A stretch of 64,000 nucleotides of DNA from Candidatus Obscuribacterales bacterium (lineage in GTDB: Bacteria > Cyanobacteriota > Vampirovibrionia > Obscuribacterales > Obscuribacteraceae). The notes below the pieces were generated by a model. The model had not been told where the DNA came from. It saw nothing but the letters and a program-made list of their open reading frames with translations, and did no database searches. This document shows, one piece after another, positions 28,840 to 37,793 of the stretch. The position numbers and the translations under genes were made by a program. The DNA is taken from the NCBI GenBank assembly GCA_021732085.1, contig JAKFVQ010000026.1, positions 1 to 64,000 on the forward strand, read 5' to 3'. The first letter of the stretch is position 1. Each line of letters opens with the position of its first letter.

Positions 28840-30060
28840 TCAGGAAACAAAACCTGGCAACCAACGCTGTGCAACTTTCACAGGAAATGCAATGCGCAGA
28901 GGGGAGCGGTCCGATTCAGAGGTCAGCACTCCAGCCGCCAGAAGGGCTGAGATGGACCGGCGAGCATGACGCGGACTAGCGCCAAGCAAATCCGCCACAT
29001 CGCCTCGCGGAAGCTCTCCGCGATAGAGAATTGCTTCAAGCAAGATCGCAGAACGGGGGGGAATTTCGCCTAGCTTTGCCTCCTCGTCACACCAAGCAAC
29101 AATGCGCTCTCGAAGGCGATCAGGCTGTACCAAACCTTCCATGAATTGAACTTGATCAAGGCAGGTTTTCAGAAAAAAACGAAGAAAATCGGCTAGCGCC
29201 ATTTCGCTTAAATTGCCCCGCCCATCAAAATCATTTGCTCTCTGCTGATCCGCTTTCATCAATAAAAGTTTGTACTGGTCCACATTTCTAGCTAATCCGC
29301 GAGCTACCGACCAAACAGAGCCAGTATCGAGGAGGTCTAGCAATTGCGCATGCGACATCAACCTTGCGACACGCCCATTACCGTCCAAAAAAGGATGTAT
29401 CCATAAGATTCGATGGTGTGCGGCTCCAGCATTCAATAAGGCATCCGACTTTCCTAGCTTGCTAAAAACCTCCTCATAACGATTCAAGAAGCGATCGATG
29501 GCACCAGGGCTGATGGCAATATGGTGACCGACTTGAACATCATGAAGTCGAAGTTTTCCGGGGCTTATTTTGATTGCTTTTTGGTTGACAGATCCCTGCA
29601 CAATCAATAGGTCATCTGGCAACGACTCACAAAATTTTTTGTGGATTTCCAAAATCGAAGCTACCTCCAACGAGCGCCCACGAAGAGCACCGCCGTCAAT
29701 CCACTGCTGCACCTCAATATGCGCGCGTGCTTCCAACTGCAAATTTCTCTTATGCAGATCGGTGCTATATTCTCCATTCATCGCACGTTCGATTTCAATG
29801 GGGTGTGTATTATGACCCTCAATCAAATTGCTGTAATAGCAGTTCATCGACCGAACTAAATTGGAGAGCGAACTCATCACGGCGGCTGGCAAACTTCTAC
29901 GAAATCCTGAAGACGCAGCACTCAGCTCAAGAGCTAGGTCGCTCAATTCAGATCTATAGCGCGAATCGCTGGAGAGAATCAAAGGCTCCATCAAAGCCAC
30001 TCGCTCTCCGTTGTCTCTAGGATTTTCGTCCGCCAGAATGTCCGCTTCCATGACCGCCAT
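28840..30060 (-). CDS. Fic-family AMPylase-like protein with N-terminal inhibitory motif
   Basis: A 406-residue protein. The Fic active-site motif is HPFLDGNGRVAR (222-233), complete with catalytic His, phosphate-anchoring GNGR and the final Arg. Upstream, SNLIEG (77-82) matches the [S/T]xxxE[G/N] inhibitory helix of class II Fic proteins, whose Glu blocks productive ATP binding. The C-terminal ~100 residues look like a winged-helix module (GELPRGDVADLLGASPRHARRS), common in Fic proteins, which may bind DNA. Two copies of a 20-bp sequence flank its promoter (30028 and 30119), a possible autoregulatory site. Targets unknown. Confidence 0.93.
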   Translation of the reverse strand: MAVMEADILADENPRDNGERVALMEPLILSSDSRYRSELSDLALELSAASSGFRRSLPAAVMSSLSNLVRSMNCYYSNLIEGHNTHPIEIERAMNGEYSTDLHKRNLQLEARAHIEVQQWIDGGALRGRSLEVASILEIHKKFCESLPDDLLIVQGSVNQKAIKISPGKLRLHDVQVGHHIAISPGAIDRFLNRYEEVFSKLGKSDALLNAGAAHHRILWIHPFLDGNGRVARLMSHAQLLDLLDTGSVWSVARGLARNVDQYKLLLMKADQQRANDFDGRGNLSEMALADFLRFFLKTCLDQVQFMEGLVQPDRLRERIVAWCDEEAKLGEIPPRSAILLEAILYRGELPRGDVADLLGASPRHARRSISALLAAGVLTSESDRSPLRIAFPVKVAQRWLPGFVS

Positions 30061-30138
30061 CTACAAACCTTCAAAAGGAAGCATATCACACTTTTTAGAC
30101 ATTCTGTGCTCATTCAATGTCCGCCAGAATGTCCGCTT
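30028..30138. promoter_or_regulatory. Duplicated 20-bp site around the fic start
   Basis: GTCCGCCAGAATGTCCGCTT occurs identically at 30028-30047 (inside the first codons of fic) and 30119-30138 (upstream), 91 bp apart. Each copy itself contains GTCCGC twice, 13 bp apart. The upstream copy abuts a possible -35 (TTGAAT on the fic strand). The arrangement resembles a looped operator. Confidence 0.5.
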
Positions 30139-30234
30139 AACTGTCCCGCAAAAGTTGGAACAACCTAATCACTCAGAAAATCCTAAAAGCTGTACGTTCT
30201 TACGTTACTCTGATATGAGCTTGAAGGATGAAAC

Positions 30235-30729
30235 ATGTTGCTTACAAATCTGCGACCCACCATCACAACCTTAGCAATTTGCATTTCTTTCGCACAATCA
30301 GCCAACGCATCACCTAAGGATCCGGCGAACGACTCCAGAGGTCTGCCGGCACATTTTCACAAAGATGTCAGAGCTGAAGATTACAAAGATCCATTTTCGA
30401 TAGATCTCATTGTTGCAGTTGTCGGTGGAAAACCATGCGTTAAATTCGAAGGATACTCTCCCGCCACTACTCACCAATCAAGCTTTACAGCAACCGCTAA
30501 ATTCATCGGCGCGAACACGCTTTCGTTCATTTTCATAGATGATTGGGGTACGCAAGGCAAGGGGACGATTACTCTAAGTCGGCAAAACGCACTAGCAAGA
30601 TTCACAAAAACCGCATCCAGTGCAGGCGGAGTCGACGCCGCCGAAAGCTGGCCGCAGAATGAAATCATTCCGAAAGTGAAAATGGATAAAAACGACTTGC
30701 TAACAAAATGCTGCGATCGGACAAACTAG
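30235..30729 (+). CDS. Secreted protein of unknown function
   Basis: A 164-residue protein with a signal peptide (LLTNLRPTITTLAICISFAQSA, cleavage near NAS). A small mainly-beta domain follows with DPFSIDLIVAVVGGKPCVKF, SFTATAKFIGANTLSFIFIDDW and GTITLSRQNA. A GAAGGATGAAAC site precedes the ATG. Three Cys in the mature part (one mid-domain, two adjacent near the C-terminus) might form a disulfide. No family recognised. Its stop lies 6 bp from the convergent kinase gene's stop. Confidence 0.65.
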   Translation: MLLTNLRPTITTLAICISFAQSANASPKDPANDSRGLPAHFHKDVRAEDYKDPFSIDLIVAVVGGKPCVKFEGYSPATTHQSSFTATAKFIGANTLSFIFIDDWGTQGKGTITLSRQNALARFTKTASSAGGVDAAESWPQNEIIPKVKMDKNDLLTKCCDRTN

Positions 30730-30735
30730 GTTAAT

Positions 30736-32163
30736 CTAACTAACTCGTGTTTGTGCTGCTAAACGACGCAGCACAGGAAGAAGTTGAGCTATCGTCTGAT
30801 AGCGTTCTGTACACTCAAGTTTTGTGCAGGTTTCAACTAGCTCAGAAAGTTCCTCTGAAATTTTTTCATTCACTGTACGCGGGACAGATTCGCTCAGTGC
30901 TTCAGGTTCGACACCGGTTAAAAGATAAAAGAGGGTGCAGCCAAATGCGTAAATATCGCTTTGCACGGTTGCTTTTCCGCGAAGTTGCTCCGGTGCAATG
31001 AAAGCGTGCTTACCTACAAAAGTGCCTGTTGCGTTTCCAATTAGTTCGTTGGCAGCGCCGAAATCAACAATGACGATTTTGCCATCGTTTCGTAAGACAA
31101 TATTATCCGGTGTCAGATCTCGATGAATGATGGGCTCTTCTCTTTCGTGCAAATACTTCAAAGCAAGTGCGATTTGGAGCGCCCACTCGAGCACCTCTGA
31201 TTCCTTCTGAGGACCGTTCTGCTGCACCATCTGATGAAGATCAATACCGTTCACGTACTCAAGGAGCATGTAATTGCGTTCACCCTCGGCAAAACAATCG
31301 AGAATTCTGACAATGCCCGAGTGCTCCACGCGCATCAAAAGTCGCGACTCACGTTCGAAAAGTTCTTTCGCTTTTTCTTGAACGCTCTCTGAGGACAGAT
31401 TTGGGATCATGGCTTCCTTTAACACAACCAGTTTTTTGCCATCGACCTGACAAAGATAAAGTGCCGATAGCCCGCCGGAGGCAAGTTGTCGTACTACCTG
31501 CAAGGTGCTGTTTCGCAAAACCTTACCTGTTTCCAGCGGCACATAATTGGTAGGCGAGAATCTTCGCCCGAGCTCCTCTTCCCAGAGATCGGTATGACTT
31601 GCAGTTGCTGTTATTCTTGCTTCATTTCGCACCGCTAATTGGAGATTCTCCAGACTAGCATCATATGCGGATGGAGCCCACATTTGAGTTGCAAGCAAAA
31701 ACTGTTCTACGAATTCAGGCTCCAGTTGATTCAAAGGAATCTTCACTGTGCGCCCTTTTTTGCGGCTGATTGTGATCAAGGATTTGTCAATGTCTGTGCT
31801 GTTTACTATAGCTTTGACTGAGTCAATGCTTTTCCAGGCGATATAAGTTTTGACATTGATGCTGGAACCCATAAGCACTGGCAGTTTCACGCCTTGTTTG
31901 TCGACCGTCAAAGTGTCATATGTAAGCAGCCGCTTCAACAAAAGCGAACAAACACTGAAGCTCAAAAGCGCAAGCAAGAACTCTACGAACTCCCAAATCT
32001 TTTCAAAATCGGTTTGCTGAAGGTAGGAAACCACTCCGCCAATGCAGCAAAGAGCAAGAATTGGCGCAACAATTCCCCAGAGTGGAAATGTGACACTCAA
32101 TCCCCTGTCCAGAACATTTCTCAAAGCACTTTTAGCTTTTGTTTTAACAACAAGCTCGGCCAT
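30736..32163 (-). CDS. Membrane Ser/Thr protein kinase, altered catalytic loop
   Basis: A 475-residue protein. Two TM helices (~24-46 and 58-79) are followed by a PH-like beta module (LTVDKQGVKLP, IAWKSIDSVKAIV, TISRKKGRTVKIPLNQL), then a C-terminal kinase domain (~205-475). K249 (VVLKE) and DFG (367-369) are present. The catalytic loop reads HRDLTPDN (347-354), with Thr where Ser/Thr kinases normally have Lys. It starts at a TAATG overlap with the previous gene's stop, so it is the third gene of a coupled WG-protein/kinase/kinase operon. The kinase domain is C-terminal and cytosolic, the reverse order of the 13-18 kb pair. Confidence 0.9.
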   Translation of the reverse strand: MAELVVKTKAKSALRNVLDRGLSVTFPLWGIVAPILALCCIGGVVSYLQQTDFEKIWEFVEFLLALLSFSVCSLLLKRLLTYDTLTVDKQGVKLPVLMGSSINVKTYIAWKSIDSVKAIVNSTDIDKSLITISRKKGRTVKIPLNQLEPEFVEQFLLATQMWAPSAYDASLENLQLAVRNEARITATASHTDLWEEELGRRFSPTNYVPLETGKVLRNSTLQVVRQLASGGLSALYLCQVDGKKLVVLKEAMIPNLSSESVQEKAKELFERESRLLMRVEHSGIVRILDCFAEGERNYMLLEYVNGIDLHQMVQQNGPQKESEVLEWALQIALALKYLHEREEPIIHRDLTPDNIVLRNDGKIVIVDFGAANELIGNATGTFVGKHAFIAPEQLRGKATVQSDIYAFGCTLFYLLTGVEPEALSESVPRTVNEKISEELSELVETCTKLECTERYQTIAQLLPVLRRLAAQTRVS

Positions 32164-34346
32164 TAATGCAAGACCTCCAGATGCTCGTCATGCATTTCGT
32201 CTTTCAAAGAAATAGCGGTTGGGGTTTCGTGCCCTGCCACTGCGGCTTCTGCGTTTGTGTTCAGTCCGGCTGCTGAAGCTGCTGAATCAGGTATAGACTC
32301 ATCGGCTTGGAGCGCCAGTTCGATATCCTGAATAGATTGAAAACGCTTCTTCAGATCCAATGCTGTCGAGCTCTTAACTATTTGGTCTAATTCTTCGCTG
32401 ATCTTAACGTGTGCAGCAAGCGGCGATGATTGTGAAATGGGTTCCGGATCTTTACCCGTCAACAAATAGAACAAGGTAGCACCAAACGCATAGAGATCAC
32501 TTTGAGGAGTTGCCTTACCTCTAAATTGTTCAGGAGGCAGATACGCATGCTTACCCACAATGGTTCCTGTTGATTTAGCTAACATGTTCTGTGCCACGTT
32601 AAAGTCTATTACTTTTAAGCGCCCCTTCGAATCGAAAATCAAATTGTCTGGTGTGAAGTCCCGGTGAACGATCGAATTCTCATGCAGGAACTTCAAAATT
32701 TCGCACATTTGAAATGCTACTTCGCGCGCACGCTCTTCAGAAAGCGGACCCTCGCGTCTCACCAGTTCACGCAAATCACAACCGTCGAGATGTTCAAGCA
32801 CGAGATATGCACGGTGGTCATTCACAAAATAATCGATTAGTTGGACAACACTTGGATGACTCAGTTTCTTCAAAAGAGCAGCTTCTTTTTCAAAACTTTC
32901 CATTGATTTGCGTCGAAGCTCTCCACTACCGAACGCTGGAATGATTGTCTCCTTGAGCACAACATGCTTCACTTCATTTTGGTTTGCATAATCCTCAGCA
33001 CCTGCCATAAGCGAACGGCACAAGTAAGCTGTTCCCTGTCCGCCAACCCCAATGGGCCGCAATACTTCAAATCGATCCGCTATGATTTGCCCAGGCTCCA
33101 GCGGATCGAGAGTTTTTCTCTCTGGCGGTTGAGTTAGCGACTGTAACCAAATCTCTGTGTAACTCATTTCTGATTTGGGCAACATAGCTTGGGTCAAATT
33201 ATGATCGATTTGACAGTGGGGTACATTCTTTTCAATATGCTTAAGTAGAGCGGCTCTGTCCTCTACGGACAGGAACTCCAGTGCAAGCTCAGTGCTTCGC
33301 CCATTGTCGCGCTTAATTGAAATTTTCCCTGGACCGTTTGCCGCCTTCTTTAGATCAATATTGGTAATGGCATTCCACGGCACGCTAGCCAAAGGTATCG
33401 ATAATTCTCCAAGGGTTAGCGTCAACGTTAATCCCTTGGTATCGCCTTTGATAAAGTTGGGGCTCAATAAAGCTCGCATCACAAAAACAATGAACGCGAG
33501 AAGCGAGCTGGCAGCGACTATCGCGACCGCTAAGTGCTGGGAAAGAAGTCGTGTGGATTCGAAAGCTTTTCCGGCACCTCTGAAAATCGCGTCCCTGATA
33601 GCTTCAACCATTTGAAGCATGAATGCATGCATGCTTAAGTTTTCCAACTGTGCAAATGCGTGGGGCTGCAGGCACACAAAGATTCCGGCAATCATATTCA
33701 ACCAAAAAGATCCCGTTAATATCAAAAGGAGAACTGGACCAACGCGAGCCCATGAATGCGCAGAGCTTTTGAACACATCAATTGATTCATCAACTATTTG
33801 GCGGGAGTGATATGCCAAAACGAATCGATCTGCCTTGGTCGTTATTTTCCGCTTCGCGCTTTGACATTTCATCAGAGTGTTAAGCACCGGAGAAGTATTC
33901 AAGTTTGAATTTCGGGCGTCAATGTGTTTCAGCAGAGTGGCAGCACCATCGCTGCTCAAGCCATTTAGGCTCAACTTCAGTTTCCTGCCTGTTGCCTGTG
34001 TTATACACAACGAGTTCGGTAGGAACTTTCCTTTTTTATACAGAACGTCTACATCAACGATTGAATCAATTGGAATCGCGCGGTATCCGAAATAAATGAA
34101 TTCGTCATCCATCCGGATTTTTCGCTTGAGCAGATCCTCGAGAAAGTAAGCTACCAAGAGTCCAATCATCACGCCATAGCCGAGCTGTGTTGGAAGATTT
34201 CCAAATGCTCTGCACACGAATCCAAAAATTGGAATCGCGATGATTGCCCAGAGTGGCACAAGCGTGATCGCTTTCTGCCACAGAAACATGTGCGCTTTAA
34301 AGTCGCCATAATCAATTGTTTTTGACTTTCTTATATTAGTCATCAT
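32163..34346 (-). CDS. Membrane Ser/Thr protein kinase with duplicated TM/PH-like modules, DFN motif
   Basis: About 727 residues from ATGATG at 34346, which overlaps the stop of the WG-repeat gene; the frame is open 86 codons upstream, but that part lies within the other gene and looks like shadow sequence. Two TM-pair plus PH-like modules lie at ~25-150 and ~200-375 (the second contains SVPWNAITNIDLKKA and a KISIKRDNGR strand). The kinase domain is ~424-690: glycine loop IGVGGQGTAY, K465, catalytic loop HRDFTPDN (561-568) and DFN (581-583) in place of DFG. Asp and Asn ligands for Mg remain, so activity is possible but unusual. The Ala/Glu-rich tail is disordered. Paralogous to the following kinase. 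Confidence 0.9.
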   Translation of the reverse strand: MMTNIRKSKTIDYGDFKAHMFLWQKAITLVPLWAIIAIPIFGFVCRAFGNLPTQLGYGVMIGLLVAYFLEDLLKRKIRMDDEFIYFGYRAIPIDSIVDVDVLYKKGKFLPNSLCITQATGRKLKLSLNGLSSDGAATLLKHIDARNSNLNTSPVLNTLMKCQSAKRKITTKADRFVLAYHSRQIVDESIDVFKSSAHSWARVGPVLLLILTGSFWLNMIAGIFVCLQPHAFAQLENLSMHAFMLQMVEAIRDAIFRGAGKAFESTRLLSQHLAVAIVAASSLLAFIVFVMRALLSPNFIKGDTKGLTLTLTLGELSIPLASVPWNAITNIDLKKAANGPGKISIKRDNGRSTELALEFLSVEDRAALLKHIEKNVPHCQIDHNLTQAMLPKSEMSYTEIWLQSLTQPPERKTLDPLEPGQIIADRFEVLRPIGVGGQGTAYLCRSLMAGAEDYANQNEVKHVVLKETIIPAFGSGELRRKSMESFEKEAALLKKLSHPSVVQLIDYFVNDHRAYLVLEHLDGCDLRELVRREGPLSEERAREVAFQMCEILKFLHENSIVHRDFTPDNLIFDSKGRLKVIDFNVAQNMLAKSTGTIVGKHAYLPPEQFRGKATPQSDLYAFGATLFYLLTGKDPEPISQSSPLAAHVKISEELDQIVKSSTALDLKKRFQSIQDIELALQADESIPDSAASAAGLNTNAEAAVAGHETPTAISLKDEMHDEHLEVLH

Positions 34347-36078
34347 GAACAGGATTTTCGTGAGTGAAGTTGCTCTTAATAGCGTTGGACGTATTGATCC
34401 GGGCGTTGGGATGCGTAAAATGGAAAAGCACACCAGGTACAGAAACTTTTGCCTTTCCATTCTTAAACAGTTCCAGCTTCCCGAATTTGTTATGAAAAAC
34501 GTTCTCCCCTTTGGTGTTGATGTATCGCCACCATTTACCATCCCAAGTCGCCGCGAAGCCTTCCTGAAAAGGAGTAGCGAACTCAAACCCTCTGGCAAAT
34601 GCAAGCTGTCCCTTCGTATTCATAAAGTAGATTTTGTTATCAATTACGACGGCTCCGAGTCCGTCCTTAATCCAATCGCCATAGCCGTCGGTGACCAAGC
34701 TCTTAACTTCGGGTGCTTTAACAGGCTTCCCAGCACCATCAATGAACGTTATCTTCCCGTCCTTTTGAAGGGCAATCAGGTCATCATACGGAGTGATATT
34801 GTCGTATTTTGCTTCTACGAATATGCTGCCATCAGGTTTGAGCATTCCATATTGATCCCCTTCAGACCTTCTTCCGTGCGAGTCATATTGTTCTTTATTC
34901 GTGCCGCTTTTCTCGAATACCGCGTAGCCACGATTGTACGATTTGATGTCGTCGTACTTTGGCTCTAATAAGATTTTGCCGTTCGCATCTGCAACGCCAT
35001 ATTTCCCTGCCTTGCCTATTAAAAGCACGTTCTCCTTATCCACGCCGGGTTCAGCGAAAAGTTGCTCCCGAAAAAAATACGATTGGTCGTTGGTTTTCAG
35101 ATTAGCAATTGAATCGTATTCAGGTTTTAGCGCAACTCCGCTGGCAGTTACTAGCCCGTATTTTCCAAACCGCATTATCACCATCCCATTACCAGCAGGC
35201 TGCGGCGTAAAAGAATTGCTTTTGTCGGCGCTTTCCAAAATTTTCCCCATCCGATCAATGATGGACCACTCACCGTTGAGCTGCACCGCTCCAACCCCAT
35301 GCTCAAAGGCGACGGTGTTATCGTATTTTGCCGGAATTTTCCAATTCCCATGTTTGTCAATAAATCCAAATTTTGTATCCTTGCCGATTGGCTTAGCGGC
35401 CGCCAAGCCATCATGGAACGGAGCTGCATTACTGAAGCTTGGTTTAATGACTATTTTTCCTGATTCGTCAGCGTACCCAAAGCGCTCACCGCCCCAGGTA
35501 GACTCCACAATTGCTCGCAAATTATCGCCTGCATCTTGTCGGTCAAAACTAATATTTGCCGGAAGTTCAGCCGGAGCTTGCTGAAAAGCTATATGACCAG
35601 TTCGATCTATGAAGCCAATCCGCTCGATTAGCGGTTTTAGATCCATTGCGCTAAGTGCCACGATGCTTGCCGAAAAAATGAAGCACGTAGCTAGGATAAA
35701 CCGGTGCCGGATGTAACCTCGATTGTCGTAGCGTCTTGAGAAGTTCTGTTTGTCGAGATCGATAACACTCGGCCGCGATGGAAAGTCTTCAAAGTCTCCA
35801 TTATCTCGCGTTGCGCTTATAGGACTAGTTTCGAATCCGGAGTCGTTGTTGTCCCCGGATTGCGGACCCTTTGGCTTTGATTGCTGGTCGTTCAAATGGT
35901 CTGACGGTCCATTCGGGGCATAACTGCGTTGATTCGTCGAAGTTTTGGTTGGACCAGGGAATTCCGATACCTGCACGTCTTGCGGCACCCCTGCGTTGTC
36001 CTCCACAGCCTTCAATAAGACGACTTCTTCAAGTTCCTTGAATTCAGGTAAACAGGTAGCTTTCTTCAGTTCGTCCAT
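34336..36078 (-). CDS. Membrane-anchored WG-repeat protein
   Basis: A 580-residue protein. Residues 1-125 are a polar, disordered cytosolic region. One TM helix (126-145) is followed by an extracytoplasmic chain of WG-type beta repeats (FGYADESGKIVIKPSF, FGFIDKHGNWKIPAKYD, YGLVTASGVALKPEYD, YGVADANGKILLEPKYD, YGMLKPDGSIFVEAKYD, and more). WG repeats usually make binding or surface domains. First gene of the operon with two membrane kinases, so it may be the external sensor or substrate. The last repeats are shorter. The gene stop overlaps the kinase start (ATGATGACTAA). Confidence 0.88.
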   Translation of the reverse strand: MDELKKATCLPEFKELEEVVLLKAVEDNAGVPQDVQVSEFPGPTKTSTNQRSYAPNGPSDHLNDQQSKPKGPQSGDNNDSGFETSPISATRDNGDFEDFPSRPSVIDLDKQNFSRRYDNRGYIRHRFILATCFIFSASIVALSAMDLKPLIERIGFIDRTGHIAFQQAPAELPANISFDRQDAGDNLRAIVESTWGGERFGYADESGKIVIKPSFSNAAPFHDGLAAAKPIGKDTKFGFIDKHGNWKIPAKYDNTVAFEHGVGAVQLNGEWSIIDRMGKILESADKSNSFTPQPAGNGMVIMRFGKYGLVTASGVALKPEYDSIANLKTNDQSYFFREQLFAEPGVDKENVLLIGKAGKYGVADANGKILLEPKYDDIKSYNRGYAVFEKSGTNKEQYDSHGRRSEGDQYGMLKPDGSIFVEAKYDNITPYDDLIALQKDGKITFIDGAGKPVKAPEVKSLVTDGYGDWIKDGLGAVVIDNKIYFMNTKGQLAFARGFEFATPFQEGFAATWDGKWWRYINTKGENVFHNKFGKLELFKNGKAKVSVPGVLFHFTHPNARINTSNAIKSNFTHENPVHDD

Positions 36079-36351
36079 TTAAGTGATCCACACGGTCATA
36101 GCATTCACCTAACTAAATCTTTTTGCCCAAAATTAGTGAGGACCGAAGCTGATGTCCCTTCATTCTACTCCTAGTTTAAATTGAGCGCCCAAGGGCATAA
36201 AAAAGGACTCCAAGTTAATCCAGGACTACTCGAAATCAACATTAAAGCGGCTAGCAAGGTCATGGGAAGCCTTGGGACAACGCTGAGCTCTCTTCTTGGA
36301 GGAATTAACGCAAGCTTGCGGGTATATTAACTGCTAGCGATTGAGGCGATC

Positions 36352-37641
36352 ATGGACGATTCGGAAGATCAAAGCCAGCAACCTACCAGCGCCTCGTCAC
36401 GGTTGGAAACGAGCAGTGTGACTCAAACGATTGAGCTGGTGTCCGAGCTATCCAATCCAGTCGACGCCCTCGAAGCCCACTTATTAGAAGTGAAAGCAAA
36501 CACTGCTGATAATCCCGTGCAAAGCCATGACGATTTGCAGTCATCACAAACACAAAATGAACAAGCAGCTGAAAAGTCTGCGAAGCCAAAGCCTTATGAG
36601 TGGATTTTGCATCCGACCTTGGACCTACTATTTGTTTGCGGCGGGCTCTTGTGGATTGTTTTCCCAATTCATTACTTCTTGCTTGGTGGCAAAAACGATT
36701 CCATGCTTGCGCAATGGATGGTGGTGATAGCAGCTCTCGGCACAGTTTTTTTGAGTCAAACACACATAATCGCAACATTGGTTCGGCTCTACAATGATCC
36801 GGAAATGAAAGAGAAGTTCTCGCTTTACAGCTACTGGGCGGCATTGGGCTGCGCAACACTGGCTCTAGCCGGTTGTGTACATCCAGCGCTGGCAGGAATT
36901 TACTGCCGTATCTATTTGTTGATTGTCTCTCAACATTTCACAGCGCAAGCATATGGTTTTGCACTTCTTTATTGCATCAAACGCGGATATCGCATGTCTG
37001 CTTTTGACAAGGGCGCCATGTCCGCATTGATGCGTTCCACAATGGCATTTGCCATTCTTAGGCAGTGCACTTACAAAGAATGGAGTGGCGATAAATTTCT
37101 TGGTCAGACACTGCCATTCTGGGGACCACTCCCAACATGGATTGAGCAAGGAGCAGCAGTTTGCATCGCAATTTCAGCAATGGTGTTTGCGGGCTGCCTT
37201 ATTCGCAACTTCATCAAGTCAAAAATGATTTTTCCATTTCCGTCACTGCTTTTAGTTTTTACGGCAGTGATCATATTCGTGCTTGGTCCGAAAATAACAG
37301 GAGTACTCTGGATCTATGTTCCCGCATTTTTTCACGGCAGCCAGTATGTCATTGCGACAACTGCTTATCACCTCAAGGAGCGTGGATTACCTGAAGGTGT
37401 CTCCCCCAATCAAATCAGCTCGCTGCTGAAGACAGAATCAACACTTCGATATCTTGGTTTTCTTGCAATCGCAGGATTAGCGCTATTCATGGGGCTCCCG
37501 CAAATGCTAGCGCAGTTTGGTTTCAATCTTGCAACCGCCACAGCGGTAATTTTCACCACGGCGCAGTTCCATCATGTTCTCACTGACGCAGCCATTTGGA
37601 AGATGAAGAACGAAAAATTGCGGAACATTCTTATCGCATAG
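36352..37641 (+). CDS. Polytopic membrane protein with conserved-looking His motif
   Basis: A 429-residue protein. Residues 1-80 are acidic and disordered; then about nine or ten TM helices follow. Intramembrane or edge histidines are spaced through the protein: LSQTHII, SQHFTAQAYG, FFHGSQY and the C-terminal HHVLTDAAIWKMKN. The last, an HHxxxDxxIWK pattern, recalls bacterial membrane families of unknown function and the His-rich sites of membrane di-iron or carotenoid-cleaving enzymes, but I cannot assign one. GAGGCG lies 5 bp before the ATG. It is transcribed divergently from the WG operon. Confidence 0.75.
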   Translation: MDDSEDQSQQPTSASSRLETSSVTQTIELVSELSNPVDALEAHLLEVKANTADNPVQSHDDLQSSQTQNEQAAEKSAKPKPYEWILHPTLDLLFVCGGLLWIVFPIHYFLLGGKNDSMLAQWMVVIAALGTVFLSQTHIIATLVRLYNDPEMKEKFSLYSYWAALGCATLALAGCVHPALAGIYCRIYLLIVSQHFTAQAYGFALLYCIKRGYRMSAFDKGAMSALMRSTMAFAILRQCTYKEWSGDKFLGQTLPFWGPLPTWIEQGAAVCIAISAMVFAGCLIRNFIKSKMIFPFPSLLLVFTAVIIFVLGPKITGVLWIYVPAFFHGSQYVIATTAYHLKERGLPEGVSPNQISSLLKTESTLRYLGFLAIAGLALFMGLPQMLAQFGFNLATATAVIFTTAQFHHVLTDAAIWKMKNEKLRNILIA

Positions 37642-37677
37642 GTTTATCCGGTTGAGGCCTTCTCGAGTGTATGACAT

Positions 37678-37714
37678 ATGACTGAAGTCATCCCCGAGGC
37701 ATGACCACAGTCAC
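37678..37714 (+). promoter_or_regulatory. Pair of ATGAC-N4-GTCA dyads upstream of the paralogue array
   Basis: ATGACTGAAGTCAT (37678-37691, perfect arms) and ATGACCACAGTCAC (37701-37714), with centres 23 bp apart and about 80 bp before the first start codon. A related pair stands before the second gene, so the sites were duplicated with the gene or are maintained by selection. A palindromic-dimer regulator (NarL-type or similar) is the likely reader. Confidence 0.6.
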
Positions 37715-37793
37715 GAAAACATCCCCGCTGCAACACTTTCGAGAATTTTTCAGATTCCAGAGATAGACTGAAATTACCTTCTGGAGCTACCAA

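Noticed and set aside
34347-34604. N-terminal extension of the DFN kinase
   Set aside because: It lies entirely within the WG-repeat gene in another frame; the ATGATG at 34346 overlapping that gene's stop is the natural start.
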